DNA of 13,119 bases from Bacillota bacterium (GTDB lineage Bacteria; Bacillota; Clostridia; Clostridiales; Clostridiaceae), in NCBI GenBank assembly GCA_023435985.1, contig JAEZKY010000200.1, forward strand, positions 1 through 13,119, given 5' to 3'. The notes under the pieces are model-generated. The model was not told where the DNA came from. It worked only from the letters and a program-made list of their open reading frames with translations, and ran no database searches. The position numbers and the translations under genes were made by a program. This document shows positions 7,585 through 13,119 of the stretch, one piece after another (the stretch's first letter is position 1; the number at the start of each line of letters is the position of its first letter).

Positions 7585-7621
7585 ATACCAACTATCTAGA
7601 AAATATCTAAATAGTTGGTAT
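7585..7621 (-). terminator. Terminator hairpin downstream of tRNA-Arg(TCG)
   Basis: The arms ATACCAACTATCTAGA (7585-7600) and 7606-7621 pair over 16 positions with one C-A mismatch, around a five-base loop. On the leftward strand the stem is followed by TCTTGTTTTTCCC, fitting a Rho-independent end of the tRNA array. Confidence 0.7.
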
Positions 7622-7632
7622 CACTTACTTTA

Positions 7633-7709
7633 TGGTGCACTTGGTGAGATTCGAACTCACGACTTCTGGATTCGAAGTCCAACGCTCTATCCAACTGAAC
7701 TACAAGTGC
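7633..7709 (-). tRNA. tRNA-Arg(TCG)
   Basis: The 77-base cloverleaf has acceptor GCACTTG/CAAGTGC, discriminator A and encoded CCA. The anticodon loop CTTCGAA gives anticodon TCG (reads CGN). It is the last gene of the array. Terminator hairpins lie on both sides of it (7585-7621 and 7730-7755), and it borders the putative integrative element. Confidence 0.95.
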
Positions 7710-7729
7710 ATATTTGTTTATATATAAAT

Positions 7730-7755
7730 AAAAACAACTGCTATCAGTTGTTTTT
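7730..7755. terminator. Bidirectional terminator hairpin between tRNA-Gly(TCC) and tRNA-Arg(TCG)
   Basis: The perfect 11-bp stem (7730-7740 with 7745-7755; core CAACTG/CAGTTG) has loop CTAT. It is followed by T-rich sequence leftwards (TTTTTATTT) and by a T run rightwards, ending at 7758. Leftward it would stop the array before tRNA-Arg(TCG). Confidence 0.7.
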
Positions 7756-7757
7756 TT

Positions 7758-7831
7758 TGGAGCGGGTAGTGGGAATCGAACCCACCTTTCCAGCTTGGAA
7801 GGCTGGAGTATTACCGATATACGATACCCGC
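7758..7831 (-). tRNA. tRNA-Gly(TCC), copy 1
   Basis: The 74-base cloverleaf has acceptor GCGGGTA/TACCCGC, discriminator T and encoded CCA. Anticodon loop CTTCCAA gives TCC (reads GGA/GGG). It is identical to the copies at 8352, 8985 and 9412. Confidence 0.95.
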
Positions 7832-7854
7832 AAATATTTATATTATTTCATGTA

Positions 7855-7929
7855 TGGAGCGGAAAACGGGATTCGAACCCGCAGCCTCCACCTTGGCAAG
7901 GTGGCACTCTACCGTTGAGTCATTTCCGC
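7855..7929 (-). tRNA. tRNA-Gly(GCC), copy 1
   Basis: The 75-base cloverleaf has acceptor GCGGAAA/TTTCCGC, discriminator T and encoded CCA. Anticodon loop TTGCCAA gives GCC (reads GGC/GGT). Only five bases separate it from tRNA-Leu. The same spacer occurs in the second block. Confidence 0.95.
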
Positions 7930-7934
7930 TCGCT

Positions 7935-8019
7935 TGGTGCAGATGAAGAGAGTCGAACTCTTACACCGTAAGGCGCTAGATCCTAAGTCTAGTGCGTCTG
8001 CCAATTCCGCCACACCTGC
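7935..8019 (-). tRNA. tRNA-Leu(TAG), copy 1
   Basis: The 85-base class II tRNA has a long variable arm and encoded CCA. Anticodon loop CTTAGGA gives TAG (reads CUN). Acceptor GCAGGTG/CATCTGC contains a G5-U68 wobble, where copy 2 has a G-C pair. Confidence 0.95.
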
Positions 8020-8032
8020 ATAAACAAAAAAC

Positions 8033-8108
8033 TGGTGGCTTACCCGGGAATCGAACCCGGGACACCATGATTAAAAGTCATGTGCTCTACCGACTGAGCT
8101 AGTAAACC
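8033..8108 (-). tRNA. tRNA-Lys(TTT), copy 1
   Basis: The 76-base cloverleaf has acceptor GGTTTAC/GTAAGCC (one wobble pair), discriminator A and encoded CCA. Anticodon loop CTTTTAA gives TTT (reads AAA/AAG). It is identical to the copy at 8629. Confidence 0.95.
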
Positions 8109-8115
8109 AAAATAA

Positions 8116-8190
8116 TGGCTGGGATGGCAGGATTTGAACCTACGCATAATGGAGTCAAAGTCCATTGCCTTACCGCTTGGCGACATCCCA
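8116..8190 (-). tRNA. tRNA-Gln(TTG), copy 1
   Basis: The 75-base cloverleaf has acceptor TGGGATG/CATCCCA, discriminator G and encoded CCA. Anticodon loop CTTTGAC gives TTG (reads CAA/CAG). It is identical to the copy at 8712. Confidence 0.95.
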
Positions 8191-8254
8191 ATATGGAATC
8201 AACTATAAAGTCTATCCCTATACATCTTAGATTTTCAATAAAATATATTTACCA

Positions 8255-8330
8255 TGGTGCGTCATCAGGGATTCGAACCCTGGACACCCTGATTAAGAGT
8301 CAGGTGCTCTACCAACTGAGCTAATCACGC
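8255..8330 (-). tRNA. tRNA-Lys(CTT), with an acceptor-stem mismatch
   Basis: This 76-base cloverleaf has anticodon loop CTCTTAA, giving CTT (reads AAG only), discriminator A and encoded CCA. Acceptor GCGTGAT/ATGACGC has a G5-G68 mismatch, while the D, anticodon and T arms pair normally. It is single copy and lies between the two duplicated blocks. Confidence 0.9.
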
Positions 8331-8351
8331 ATATTAATTGCAAATATATTT

Positions 8352-8425
8352 TGGAGCGGGTAGTGGGAATCGAACCCACCTTTCCAGCTTGGAAGGCTGG
8401 AGTATTACCGATATACGATACCCGC
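8352..8425 (-). tRNA. tRNA-Gly(TCC), copy 2
   Basis: The 74-base gene is identical to copy 1 at 7758, with anticodon TCC and encoded CCA. It is the last gene of the second five-tRNA block in transcription order. Confidence 0.95.
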
Positions 8426-8450
8426 ATGTACATTTATATATTTTACATGA

Positions 8451-8525
8451 TGGAGCGGAAAACGGGATTCGAACCCGCAGCCTCCACCTTGGCAAGGTGG
8501 CACTCTACCGTTGAGTCATTTCCGC
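8451..8525 (-). tRNA. tRNA-Gly(GCC), copy 2
   Basis: The 75-base gene is identical to copy 1 at 7855, with anticodon GCC and encoded CCA. It lies five bases from tRNA-Leu copy 2. Confidence 0.95.
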
Positions 8526-8530
8526 TCGCT

Positions 8531-8615
8531 TGGTGCAGGTGAAGAGAGTCGAACTCTTACACCGTAAGGCGCTAGATCCTAAGTCTAGTGCGTCTGCCAA
8601 TTCCGCCACACCTGC
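8531..8615 (-). tRNA. tRNA-Leu(TAG), copy 2
   Basis: The 85-base class II tRNA has anticodon TAG and encoded CCA. It differs from copy 1 by one base in the acceptor 3' strand, which restores a G5-C68 Watson-Crick pair. Confidence 0.95.
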
Positions 8616-8628
8616 ATAAATAAAAAAT

Positions 8629-8704
8629 TGGTGGCTTACCCGGGAATCGAACCCGGGACACCATGATTAAAAGTCATGTGCTCTACCGACTGAGCTAGTA
8701 AACC
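8629..8704 (-). tRNA. tRNA-Lys(TTT), copy 2
   Basis: The 76-base gene is identical to copy 1 at 8033, with anticodon TTT and encoded CCA. Confidence 0.95.
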
Positions 8705-8711
8705 GAAATAA

Positions 8712-8786
8712 TGGCTGGGATGGCAGGATTTGAACCTACGCATAATGGAGTCAAAGTCCATTGCCTTACCGCTTGGCGACATCCCA
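8712..8786 (-). tRNA. tRNA-Gln(TTG), copy 2
   Basis: The 75-base gene is identical to copy 1 at 8116, with anticodon TTG, discriminator G and encoded CCA. It lies three bases downstream of tRNA-His in the transcript. Confidence 0.95.
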
Positions 8787-8789
8787 AAA

Positions 8790-8866
8790 TGGGGTGAACG
8801 ATGGGACTCGAACCCACGACAACCAGTGCCACAAACTGGCGCTCTACCAACTGAACTACGTTCACC
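8790..8866 (-). tRNA. tRNA-His(GTG)
   Basis: Anticodon loop TTGTGGC gives GTG (reads CAC/CAT). Acceptor GTGAACG/CGTTCAC carries the histidine-specific extra G at -1 (base 8866) opposite discriminator C73, with encoded CCA. It is the only copy in the window. Confidence 0.95.
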
Positions 8867-8870
8867 ATTA

Positions 8871-8947
<77 letters not shown>

Positions 8948-8984
8948 ATGTTATTATATTTATATTACAAACTCAAGGTTTGTA

Positions 8985-9058
8985 TGGAGCGGGTAGTGGG
9001 AATCGAACCCACCTTTCCAGCTTGGAAGGCTGGAGTATTACCGATATACGATACCCGC
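8985..9058 (-). tRNA. tRNA-Gly(TCC), copy 3
   Basis: The 74-base gene is identical to copies 1, 2 and 4. In the spacer before tRNA-Arg(TCT), a six-bp hairpin (ACAAAC/GTTTGT, 8967-8983) may be a processing feature. Confidence 0.95.
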
Positions 9059-9091
9059 ATAATTAAAAATTTAATCAAAAATTAGTTTTAA

Positions 9092-9167
9092 TGGTCGGGG
9101 TGACAGGGATTGAACCTGCGACCTCATGGTCCCAAACCACGCGCGCTCCCAACTGCGCTACACCCCG
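9092..9167 (-). tRNA. tRNA-Pro(TGG), copy 1
   Basis: The 76-base cloverleaf has acceptor CGGGGTG/CACCCCG, discriminator A and encoded CCA. Anticodon loop TTTGGGA gives TGG (reads CCN). It differs from copy 2 by one D-loop base. Confidence 0.95.
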
Positions 9168-9174
9168 ATTTTAA

Positions 9175-9251
<77 letters not shown>

Positions 9252-9291
9252 ATATTATAATCTTGCTCTGTTGCTTTTTCAGACGATTATT

Positions 9292-9320
9292 ATTATACAA
9301 CATATATACTGTTTTGTCAA
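9292..9320 (-). promoter_or_regulatory. tRNA array promoter P1
   Basis: Reading leftward, consensus TTGACA (9315-9320), a 17-base spacer and consensus TATAAT (9292-9297) stand about 40 bases before tRNA-Arg(TCT) copy 2. A perfect sigma-A promoter is expected for a highly expressed stable-RNA operon. Confidence 0.9.
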
Positions 9321-9346
9321 TTCGCTTTGTTTTCAGAACGGTTTTT

Positions 9347-9375
9347 ATTTTAACCTGTGTCTTAAACCTTGTCAA
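9347..9375 (-). promoter_or_regulatory. tRNA array promoter P2
   Basis: Reading leftward, TTGACA (9370-9375), a 17-base spacer and TAAAAT (9347-9352) lie just upstream of P1 and downstream of tRNA-Gly(TCC) copy 4. P1 and P2 form a tandem pair. Confidence 0.75.
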
Positions 9376-9411
9376 GATTTTTTTCTTCTAACTTTGATAT
9401 TTAAGTTTTTA

Positions 9412-9485
9412 TGGAGCGGGTAGTGGGAATCGAACCCACCTTTCCAGCTTGGAAGGCTGGAGTATTACCGATATACGATACCCGC
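9412..9485 (-). tRNA. tRNA-Gly(TCC), copy 4
   Basis: The 74-base gene is identical to copies 1-3. With tRNA-Pro copy 2 it forms a separate two-gene unit upstream of promoters P1 and P2. Confidence 0.95.
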
Positions 9486-9517
9486 ATAATTAAAAACTTA
9501 AACTAAAAATTAGTTTT

Positions 9518-9593
9518 TGGTCGGGGTGACAGGGATTGAACCTGCGACCTCATGGTCCCAAACCACGCGCGCTCCCAGCTGCGCTACACCCCG
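9518..9593 (-). tRNA. tRNA-Pro(TGG), copy 2
   Basis: The 76-base gene matches copy 1 except for one D-loop base. It is the first gene of the array in transcription order, about 50 bases downstream of promoter P3. A seven-bp hairpin (AAACTAA/TTAGTTT, 9500-9516) occupies the spacer to tRNA-Gly. Confidence 0.95.
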
Positions 9594-9645
9594 AAAGTCT
9601 TGACCTGTTTTAAGCTTTACTGCTTATCTCTCAGCGACAATGATT

Positions 9646-9674
9646 ATTCTACAATATGAAATCTGTTTCGTCAA
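9646..9674 (-). promoter_or_regulatory. tRNA array promoter P3
   Basis: Reading leftward, TTGACG (9669-9674), a 17-base spacer and TAGAAT (9646-9651) precede tRNA-Pro copy 2. The sequence around it (TTGAC-AAACAG-, then GAATAATCAT) resembles P1, suggesting the promoter was duplicated together with the Gly-Pro tRNA pair. Confidence 0.75.
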
Positions 9675-9778
9675 TACCTTTTTTAATAATTTTATAATAA
9701 TTATTTTAACTTAATAAAATCAGATCGTTTCACATCAGATGAAATGCCTTCTTTCAAACCTTTTTTAATAAGATTTAG

Positions 9779-10879
9779 CTATCTACTTATCTCTTTCTTA
9801 ACGCAATTTAATGCAGCTTCTATGACCTTATCCATATCATAATACTTATAATCGCCTAATCTGCCTCCAAATATAACATTCTCTTTCTTTTGTGCTAATT
9901 CTCTATATTTATTAAATAAAGACATATTTTTTTCATCATTAATTGGATAATATGGCTCATCACCTTTTTTCCATTCTTTTGGATACTCTTTTGTAATTAT
10001 AGTTTTCTCTTGTTTTCCAAATTCAAAATGCTTATGTTCAATAACTCTTGTGTATTGTATATCTCTTTCTGTATAGTTTATAACTGCATTTCCTTGGTAA
10101 TTGGCTTCATCTAATGTTTTATTCTCAAAATACAAGCTTCTATAATCTAATATTCCTAACCTATATTCAAAAAACTCATCTATCATTCCTGTAAATACTA
10201 ATTTTCTTGCGATCTTTTCAAAATCTTTATATTCGTTAAAAAAGTTGGTATTTAATTTTATATCTATACCTTCTAACATTTTATTTATAATTGACGTATA
10301 TCCACCTACAGGGATTCCTTGATATGTATCATTAAAATAATTATTATTATATGTATATCTTACAGGAATTCTCTTTATAATGAAACTGGGTAGATCCCTT
10401 GCTTCTCTTCCCCATTGTTTTTCTGTATATCCCTTAATTAACTTTTCATATATATCTTTTCCAACAAGCATTAATGCCTGTTCCTCTAAATTTTTGGATT
10501 CATTGATATTTAATTCTTCTATTTGATGATTAATTTTATTTTGAGCTTCTTCAGGTGTTTTTACCCCCCATAGCTTATTAAAAGTATTCATATTAAATGG
10601 TAAATTATAAAGTTCATTTTTATATAATGCTAAAGGTGAGTTTATGAAATTATTGAATTTCGCAAATTTATTTATATATGTCCAAACATTTTCGTTGCTA
10701 GTATGAAATATATGAGCTCCATATTTATGTACATTTATTCCTTCAACATATTCAGTATATATATTTCCACCTACATGATCTCTTTTGTCAATCACTAAAC
10801 ACGTTTTTCCTCTTTTTTTAGCCTCATAGGCAAATATAGAACCAAATAGGCCTGCTCCAACAATTAAGTAATCATACAT
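9779..10879 (-). CDS. glf: UDP-galactopyranose mutase
   Basis: This 366-residue cytosolic flavoenzyme converts UDP-galactopyranose to UDP-galactofuranose for surface polysaccharides, and the length is typical of bacterial Glf. The N-terminus has the FAD-binding Rossmann motif VGAGLFGS (7-14) and VIDKRDHVGGN (29-39). Residues 52-60 (KYGAHIFHT) are the conserved isoalloxazine-side segment. TEKQWG, about residue 150, and the C-terminal GGRLGDYKYYDMDKVIEAAL also match the family. The ATG at 10879 is preferred to the ATG at 10888 because AGAAGGA ends directly at the latter but nine bases before the former. Its immediate neighbours are the tRNA array and a metallophosphoesterase, with no visible polysaccharide cluster, so it looks like a stand-alone sugar gene. 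Confidence 0.95.
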   Translation of the reverse strand: MYDYLIVGAGLFGSIFAYEAKKRGKTCLVIDKRDHVGGNIYTEYVEGINVHKYGAHIFHTSNENVWTYINKFAKFNNFINSPLALYKNELYNLPFNMNTFNKLWGVKTPEEAQNKINHQIEELNINESKNLEEQALMLVGKDIYEKLIKGYTEKQWGREARDLPSFIIKRIPVRYTYNNNYFNDTYQGIPVGGYTSIINKMLEGIDIKLNTNFFNEYKDFEKIARKLVFTGMIDEFFEYRLGILDYRSLYFENKTLDEANYQGNAVINYTERDIQYTRVIEHKHFEFGKQEKTIITKEYPKEWKKGDEPYYPINDEKNMSLFNKYRELAQKKENVIFGGRLGDYKYYDMDKVIEAALNCVKKEISR

Positions 10880-11046
10880 TTTTCTCATTCCTTCTTTATG
10901 TCAATAATTATAACCACCGTTTTTTATTTATATCGGCTATACTCCTAATAACTTAACAATAATTCTTTAGAACTTTCATCTACAGTCTAATTTATTGTTT
11001 ATTAAATTTAAATACCTTTTTAATATTAGTATTAGAACACACCTAG

Positions 11047-11526
11047 TTATTCTCTTATTTCTTTAAAATACGTATCAATATAACTATTATCATCTATATC
11101 TATAAATCCAACATATCGTCCTTTAAACCTTGGCAATGACACACTTCCTGGATTCATTAATATAATATCATTTTCTCTTTCTAATAATTGTTCATGAGTA
11201 TGCCCAAATAAGACGACATCAGCTTCTACTTCTCTGCCCCTATAATAAATATTATTTATAGAGCTTTTCACCCCATATAAGTCCCCATGAGTAAAAAATA
11301 TTTTCCTGCTGTTTACCTCTATAATTCCTTCCTTAGGGTATTTCCCTGAATAATCACAATTACCCGCAACTGCATATACTTTTCCATTAAAATTATTTTC
11401 TAATATTTGTACATCCTCAATATTATCACCTAAATGTATTAATATATCAGCTCCTTTTATTAATTCCTTAGCCAGTTTAATATATTTAGTTATTCTATGT
11501 GTATCACTTACAACTGCAATTAGCAT
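11047..11526 (-). CDS. YfcE/MJ0936-type metallophosphoesterase
   Basis: This 159-residue calcineurin-like phosphoesterase is a single compact domain with the full set of two-metal ligands: SDTH (7-10), GDN (33-35), GNCD (55-58), HGD (80-82) and GHTH (108-111). Family members hydrolyse phosphodiesters in the cytoplasm with Mn2+, and the physiological substrate is usually unknown. The start is firm: TAGGAGGG lies six bases before the ATG. It follows rdgB in the same direction after a 126-base gap containing several palindromes. The rdgB-phosphoesterase order is, as I recall, common in clostridia. Confidence 0.93.
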   Translation of the reverse strand: MLIAVVSDTHRITKYIKLAKELIKGADILIHLGDNIEDVQILENNFNGKVYAVAGNCDYSGKYPKEGIIEVNSRKIFFTHGDLYGVKSSINNIYYRGREVEADVVLFGHTHEQLLERENDIILMNPGSVSLPRFKGRYVGFIDIDDNSYIDTYFKEIRE

Positions 11527-11580
11527 AAAATTCCCTCCTAAACTTCTTTATTAATTATATTGCTGCAATAATAAGATTAA

Positions 11581-11633
11581 ATCATATGATAACACGTTAT
11601 CTTTTAAAATAAACATTGCTTGTTATATAACAA
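11581..11633. promoter_or_regulatory. Cluster of palindromes between rdgB and the phosphoesterase gene
   Basis: Three inverted repeats lie within 53 bases: ATCATATGAT (11581-11590), GATAAC-AC-GTTATC (11588-11601) and TTGTTATATAACAA (11620-11633, perfect over 14 bases). They may mark operators or weak RNA hairpins. No long T run follows on the leftward strand, so a normal terminator is doubtful. Confidence 0.3.
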
Positions 11634-11652
11634 TGTAATACCTTTTAATTAA

Positions 11653-12264
11653 TTATATTAACTTATATAATATCCTTTTTAATTCTTTTAGTGCTAATCC
11701 TCTATGGCTAATTTTATTTTTTTCTTCTGGAGACAATTCTCCAAAAGTTTTGCTTAATGGTTCGTAGAAGAATAATGGATCGTATCCAAATCCTCCTTCA
11801 CCTTGTAACTCTTCTATAATATATCCACGCACATCTCCAAGAACACTGAAATATTCTCCCTTATCTGTAAACATTGCTAATTGGCAGATAAATTTAGCTC
11901 CCCTATTTTCAATACTTACGCCTTTTAAATTATTTAAAAGCTTTTCATTATTCTTTTTATCATTACCATGTTCTCCAGAATATCTTGCTGAATATATACC
12001 TGGTTCTCCTCCTAAATAATCAACTGTGAGTCCTGAATCATCTGCTAATACAATGAAATTTTCGTCTCCTCTTTTTAATAAAAATTCATATATTTCCTTA
12101 GCTTTCTTTTTTGCATTTTCTTCAAAGGTTTTTCCGTCCTCAACTACATCTATATTAATATTTTCATCCTCTAAAGATTTGACTTCAATATCTAATTCCT
12201 TTAATATATCTTTCATTTCTTTTATCTTTTTTTTATTATTGCTGGCCAATATTAGTTTTTTCAT
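11653..12264 (-). CDS. rdgB: XTP/dITP diphosphatase (RdgB/HAM1 family)
   Basis: This 203-residue house-cleaning enzyme hydrolyses dITP, XTP and ITP to monophosphates plus pyrophosphate, keeping deaminated purines out of nucleic acids. Family motifs run in order: LASNNKKK (6-13), EDGKTFEENAKKKA (42-55), ADDSGL (74-79), PGIYSARYSG (88-97), GEGGFGYDPLF (155-165) and SHRG (186-189). The ATG at 12264 is chosen over a TTG at 12285 because GGGGGGAAATA lies just before it. It is probably transcribed together with the genes on either side, all leftward. Confidence 0.96.
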   Translation of the reverse strand: MKKLILASNNKKKIKEMKDILKELDIEVKSLEDENINIDVVEDGKTFEENAKKKAKEIYEFLLKRGDENFIVLADDSGLTVDYLGGEPGIYSARYSGEHGNDKKNNEKLLNNLKGVSIENRGAKFICQLAMFTDKGEYFSVLGDVRGYIIEELQGEGGFGYDPLFFYEPLSKTFGELSPEEKNKISHRGLALKELKRILYKLI

Positions 12265-12404
12265 TATTTCCCCCCGATTCTTCAAAGTAAAATTAACTTT
12301 ATTTCCTATGATATATAATATTACAATTTAATCTAAACAACTGCATTTATTAATAAAAATATACAAAAATTTAAATAAATAATCATTTTTTAAATTATTA
12401 TTTA

Positions 12405-13119
12405 TTATTTTATATTAAACAGTTCATCTCTTTTAGGCGGCTCCACTTTTATTTCTTTTTTATTATCAACTAGAACCCCTTCACGTTCACATATTTTACC
12501 TATTATACTAGCATCTATGCCTTTTTCATTGATTTTTTCAATTAATTTTTCTCCATTTTTAGTGATAATAAGCATACTTCCAGATGATATAAGTCTAAGA
12601 GGATCTATTTTAAATTCTTCACAGACCTTTTTTGTTATTTCAAGCATTGGCACTTTATCTTTGTATATTTTAAAGCCTTTATTTGATGCCATCGCAACCT
12701 CAAATAGACCCCCAAGGAGACCTCCTTCTGTTATATCATGCATTGAACTCACTCCAAATTCTCCGCCTATCTTGCCTTCCTCTAAAACGCTAATTTGATT
12801 TATTAAACTCTTACCAAATTTTATTTCTTCCTCAGATAAAACTTTTCTTATCCTCTCTTCATGGTCATTTATTAAAATATGAGTTCCTTCAAGTCCTATG
12901 CTCTTTGTTACTATTATGTCGTCATCCACTTCTGCCCCTGCTGTTTTAACTGATTTGCCCTTCAAATTCTTTCCTATAACCGTAACAGAAATAACTATCT
13001 TATTAACCGCACTGGTTATTTCCGTATGCCCACCTATGATTTCAACATTAATCTTAGCTGCTTCTTCATCAATTTCTTTCATAATTTTATTTATATCCTC
13101 TAAGCTTGCAGATGTAGGT
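12405..13119 (-). CDS. AIR-synthase-related (PurM/HypE/ThiL-superfamily) protein, N-terminus cut by window edge
   Basis: The frame is open to the right edge, so 237 C-terminal residues are visible and the N-terminus is missing. The ATG at 13082 is internal: the codons before it (...SLEDINKI) continue a typical PurM-like segment. Visible signatures are GGHTEIT about 30 residues in, SIGLEGTHIL, HDITEGGLLGGLFEVA (the conserved start of the C-terminal AIRS domain) and SSGSMLI. The superfamily binds ATP and acts in purine, thiamine, selenophosphate or hydrogenase-maturation chemistry. The visible part does not tell which, and no hydrogenase genes are nearby. Clostridia often carry a HypE-like protein of unknown role that fits this description. 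Confidence 0.85.
   Translation of the reverse strand, partial: PTSASLEDINKIMKEIDEEAAKINVEIIGGHTEITSAVNKIVISVTVIGKNLKGKSVKTAGAEVDDDIIVTKSIGLEGTHILINDHEERIRKVLSEEEIKFGKSLINQISVLEEGKIGGEFGVSSMHDITEGGLLGGLFEVAMASNKGFKIYKDKVPMLEITKKVCEEFKIDPLRLISSGSMLIITKNGEKLIEKINEKGIDASIIGKICEREGVLVDNKKEIKVEPPKRDELFNIK

Larger units (their letters stand above)
1..7632. mobile_element. int: Putative integrative defence element at tRNA-Arg(TCG), left end outside window
   Basis: An integrase, an ImmA/IrrE protease and two defence-type modules lie together. They stop at the 3' end of a tRNA gene, beyond which ordinary backbone genes begin. That layout is typical of integrative elements. I find no second copy of the tRNA-Arg 3' end within 1-7632, so the other attachment site should be left of the window. 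The exact right boundary is uncertain: it may lie within the tRNA 3' end or in the hairpin 7585-7621. Confidence 0.6.
7758..8190 (-). repeat. Five-tRNA block, copy A (Gln-Lys-Leu-Gly-Gly)
   Basis: The same five genes in the same order and near-identical sequence recur at 8352-8786. Short spacers, such as the five bases between Gly(GCC) and Leu, are conserved, while the longer spacers have diverged. This points to a segmental duplication. Confidence 0.9.
8352..8786 (-). repeat. Five-tRNA block, copy B (Gln-Lys-Leu-Gly-Gly)
   Basis: This is the second copy of the block at 7758-8190, separated from it by tRNA-Lys(CTT). The only difference I see within the genes is one acceptor base in tRNA-Leu. 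Confidence 0.9.

Noticed and set aside
9680..9778. Possible terminator after glf
   Set aside because: Short complementary A+T segments and a CATCAGATG palindrome are present, but no stable stem is followed by a leftward T run.
12026..12798. Rightward open frames opposite rdgB and the AIR-synthase-related gene
   Set aside because: They mirror well-conserved genes on the other strand, and their hydrophobic translations are typical antisense artefacts of A+T-rich DNA.

Overview
The window looks like the chromosome of a low-GC Firmicute, most likely a Clostridium sensu stricto. Base composition is strongly A+T-rich, ribosome binding sites are of the AGGAGG type, CCA is encoded in every tRNA gene, and the right end carries clostridial housekeeping genes. 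It divides into an accessory part (about 1-7632) and a backbone part (about 7633-13119).

Accessory part. The left 3.8 kb is one leftward gene, cut by the window edge after 1265 codons. It encodes an N-terminal archaeo-eukaryotic primase (AEP) domain fused to a reverse transcriptase with a YVDD active site, followed by a long unassigned C-terminal half. This is the architecture of defence-associated UG/Abi reverse transcriptases, probably the primase-fused DRT7 (UG10) class. Divergent from it, rightward, lies an ImmA/IrrE-type metallopeptidase gene whose near-consensus promoter carries a LexA-like palindrome across its -35 box. A complete tyrosine integrase follows. Convergent with the integrase is a tight leftward three-gene operon: an ADP-ribosyltransferase-like toxin, a small protein in the antitoxin position, and a SecB-like chaperone. 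Content and order match the CmdTAC toxin-antitoxin-chaperone anti-phage system, though the toxin match is at motif level only. Together these genes read as a mobile defence island placed at the 3' side of tRNA-Arg(TCG). Its left end is outside the window.

Backbone part. Nineteen tRNA genes, all leftward, fill 7633-9593. In transcription order they are Pro-Gly-Arg-Pro-Gly-Arg-His-Gln-Lys-Leu-Gly-Gly-Lys-Gln-Lys-Leu-Gly-Gly-Arg. A five-gene block (Gln-Lys-Leu-Gly-Gly) is present twice, and Gly(TCC) occurs four times. Three near-consensus promoters drive the array. Further right, all leftward, come UDP-galactopyranose mutase (glf), a YfcE-type metallophosphoesterase, the XTP/dITP diphosphatase RdgB, and an AIR-synthase-related protein cut by the right edge.

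The most interesting content is the apparent pairing of two different anti-phage modules, a primase-RT and an ADP-ribosylating toxin-antitoxin-chaperone, on one integrase-bearing element next to a tRNA array. All assignments come from reading translations and motifs by eye. No database search was run.
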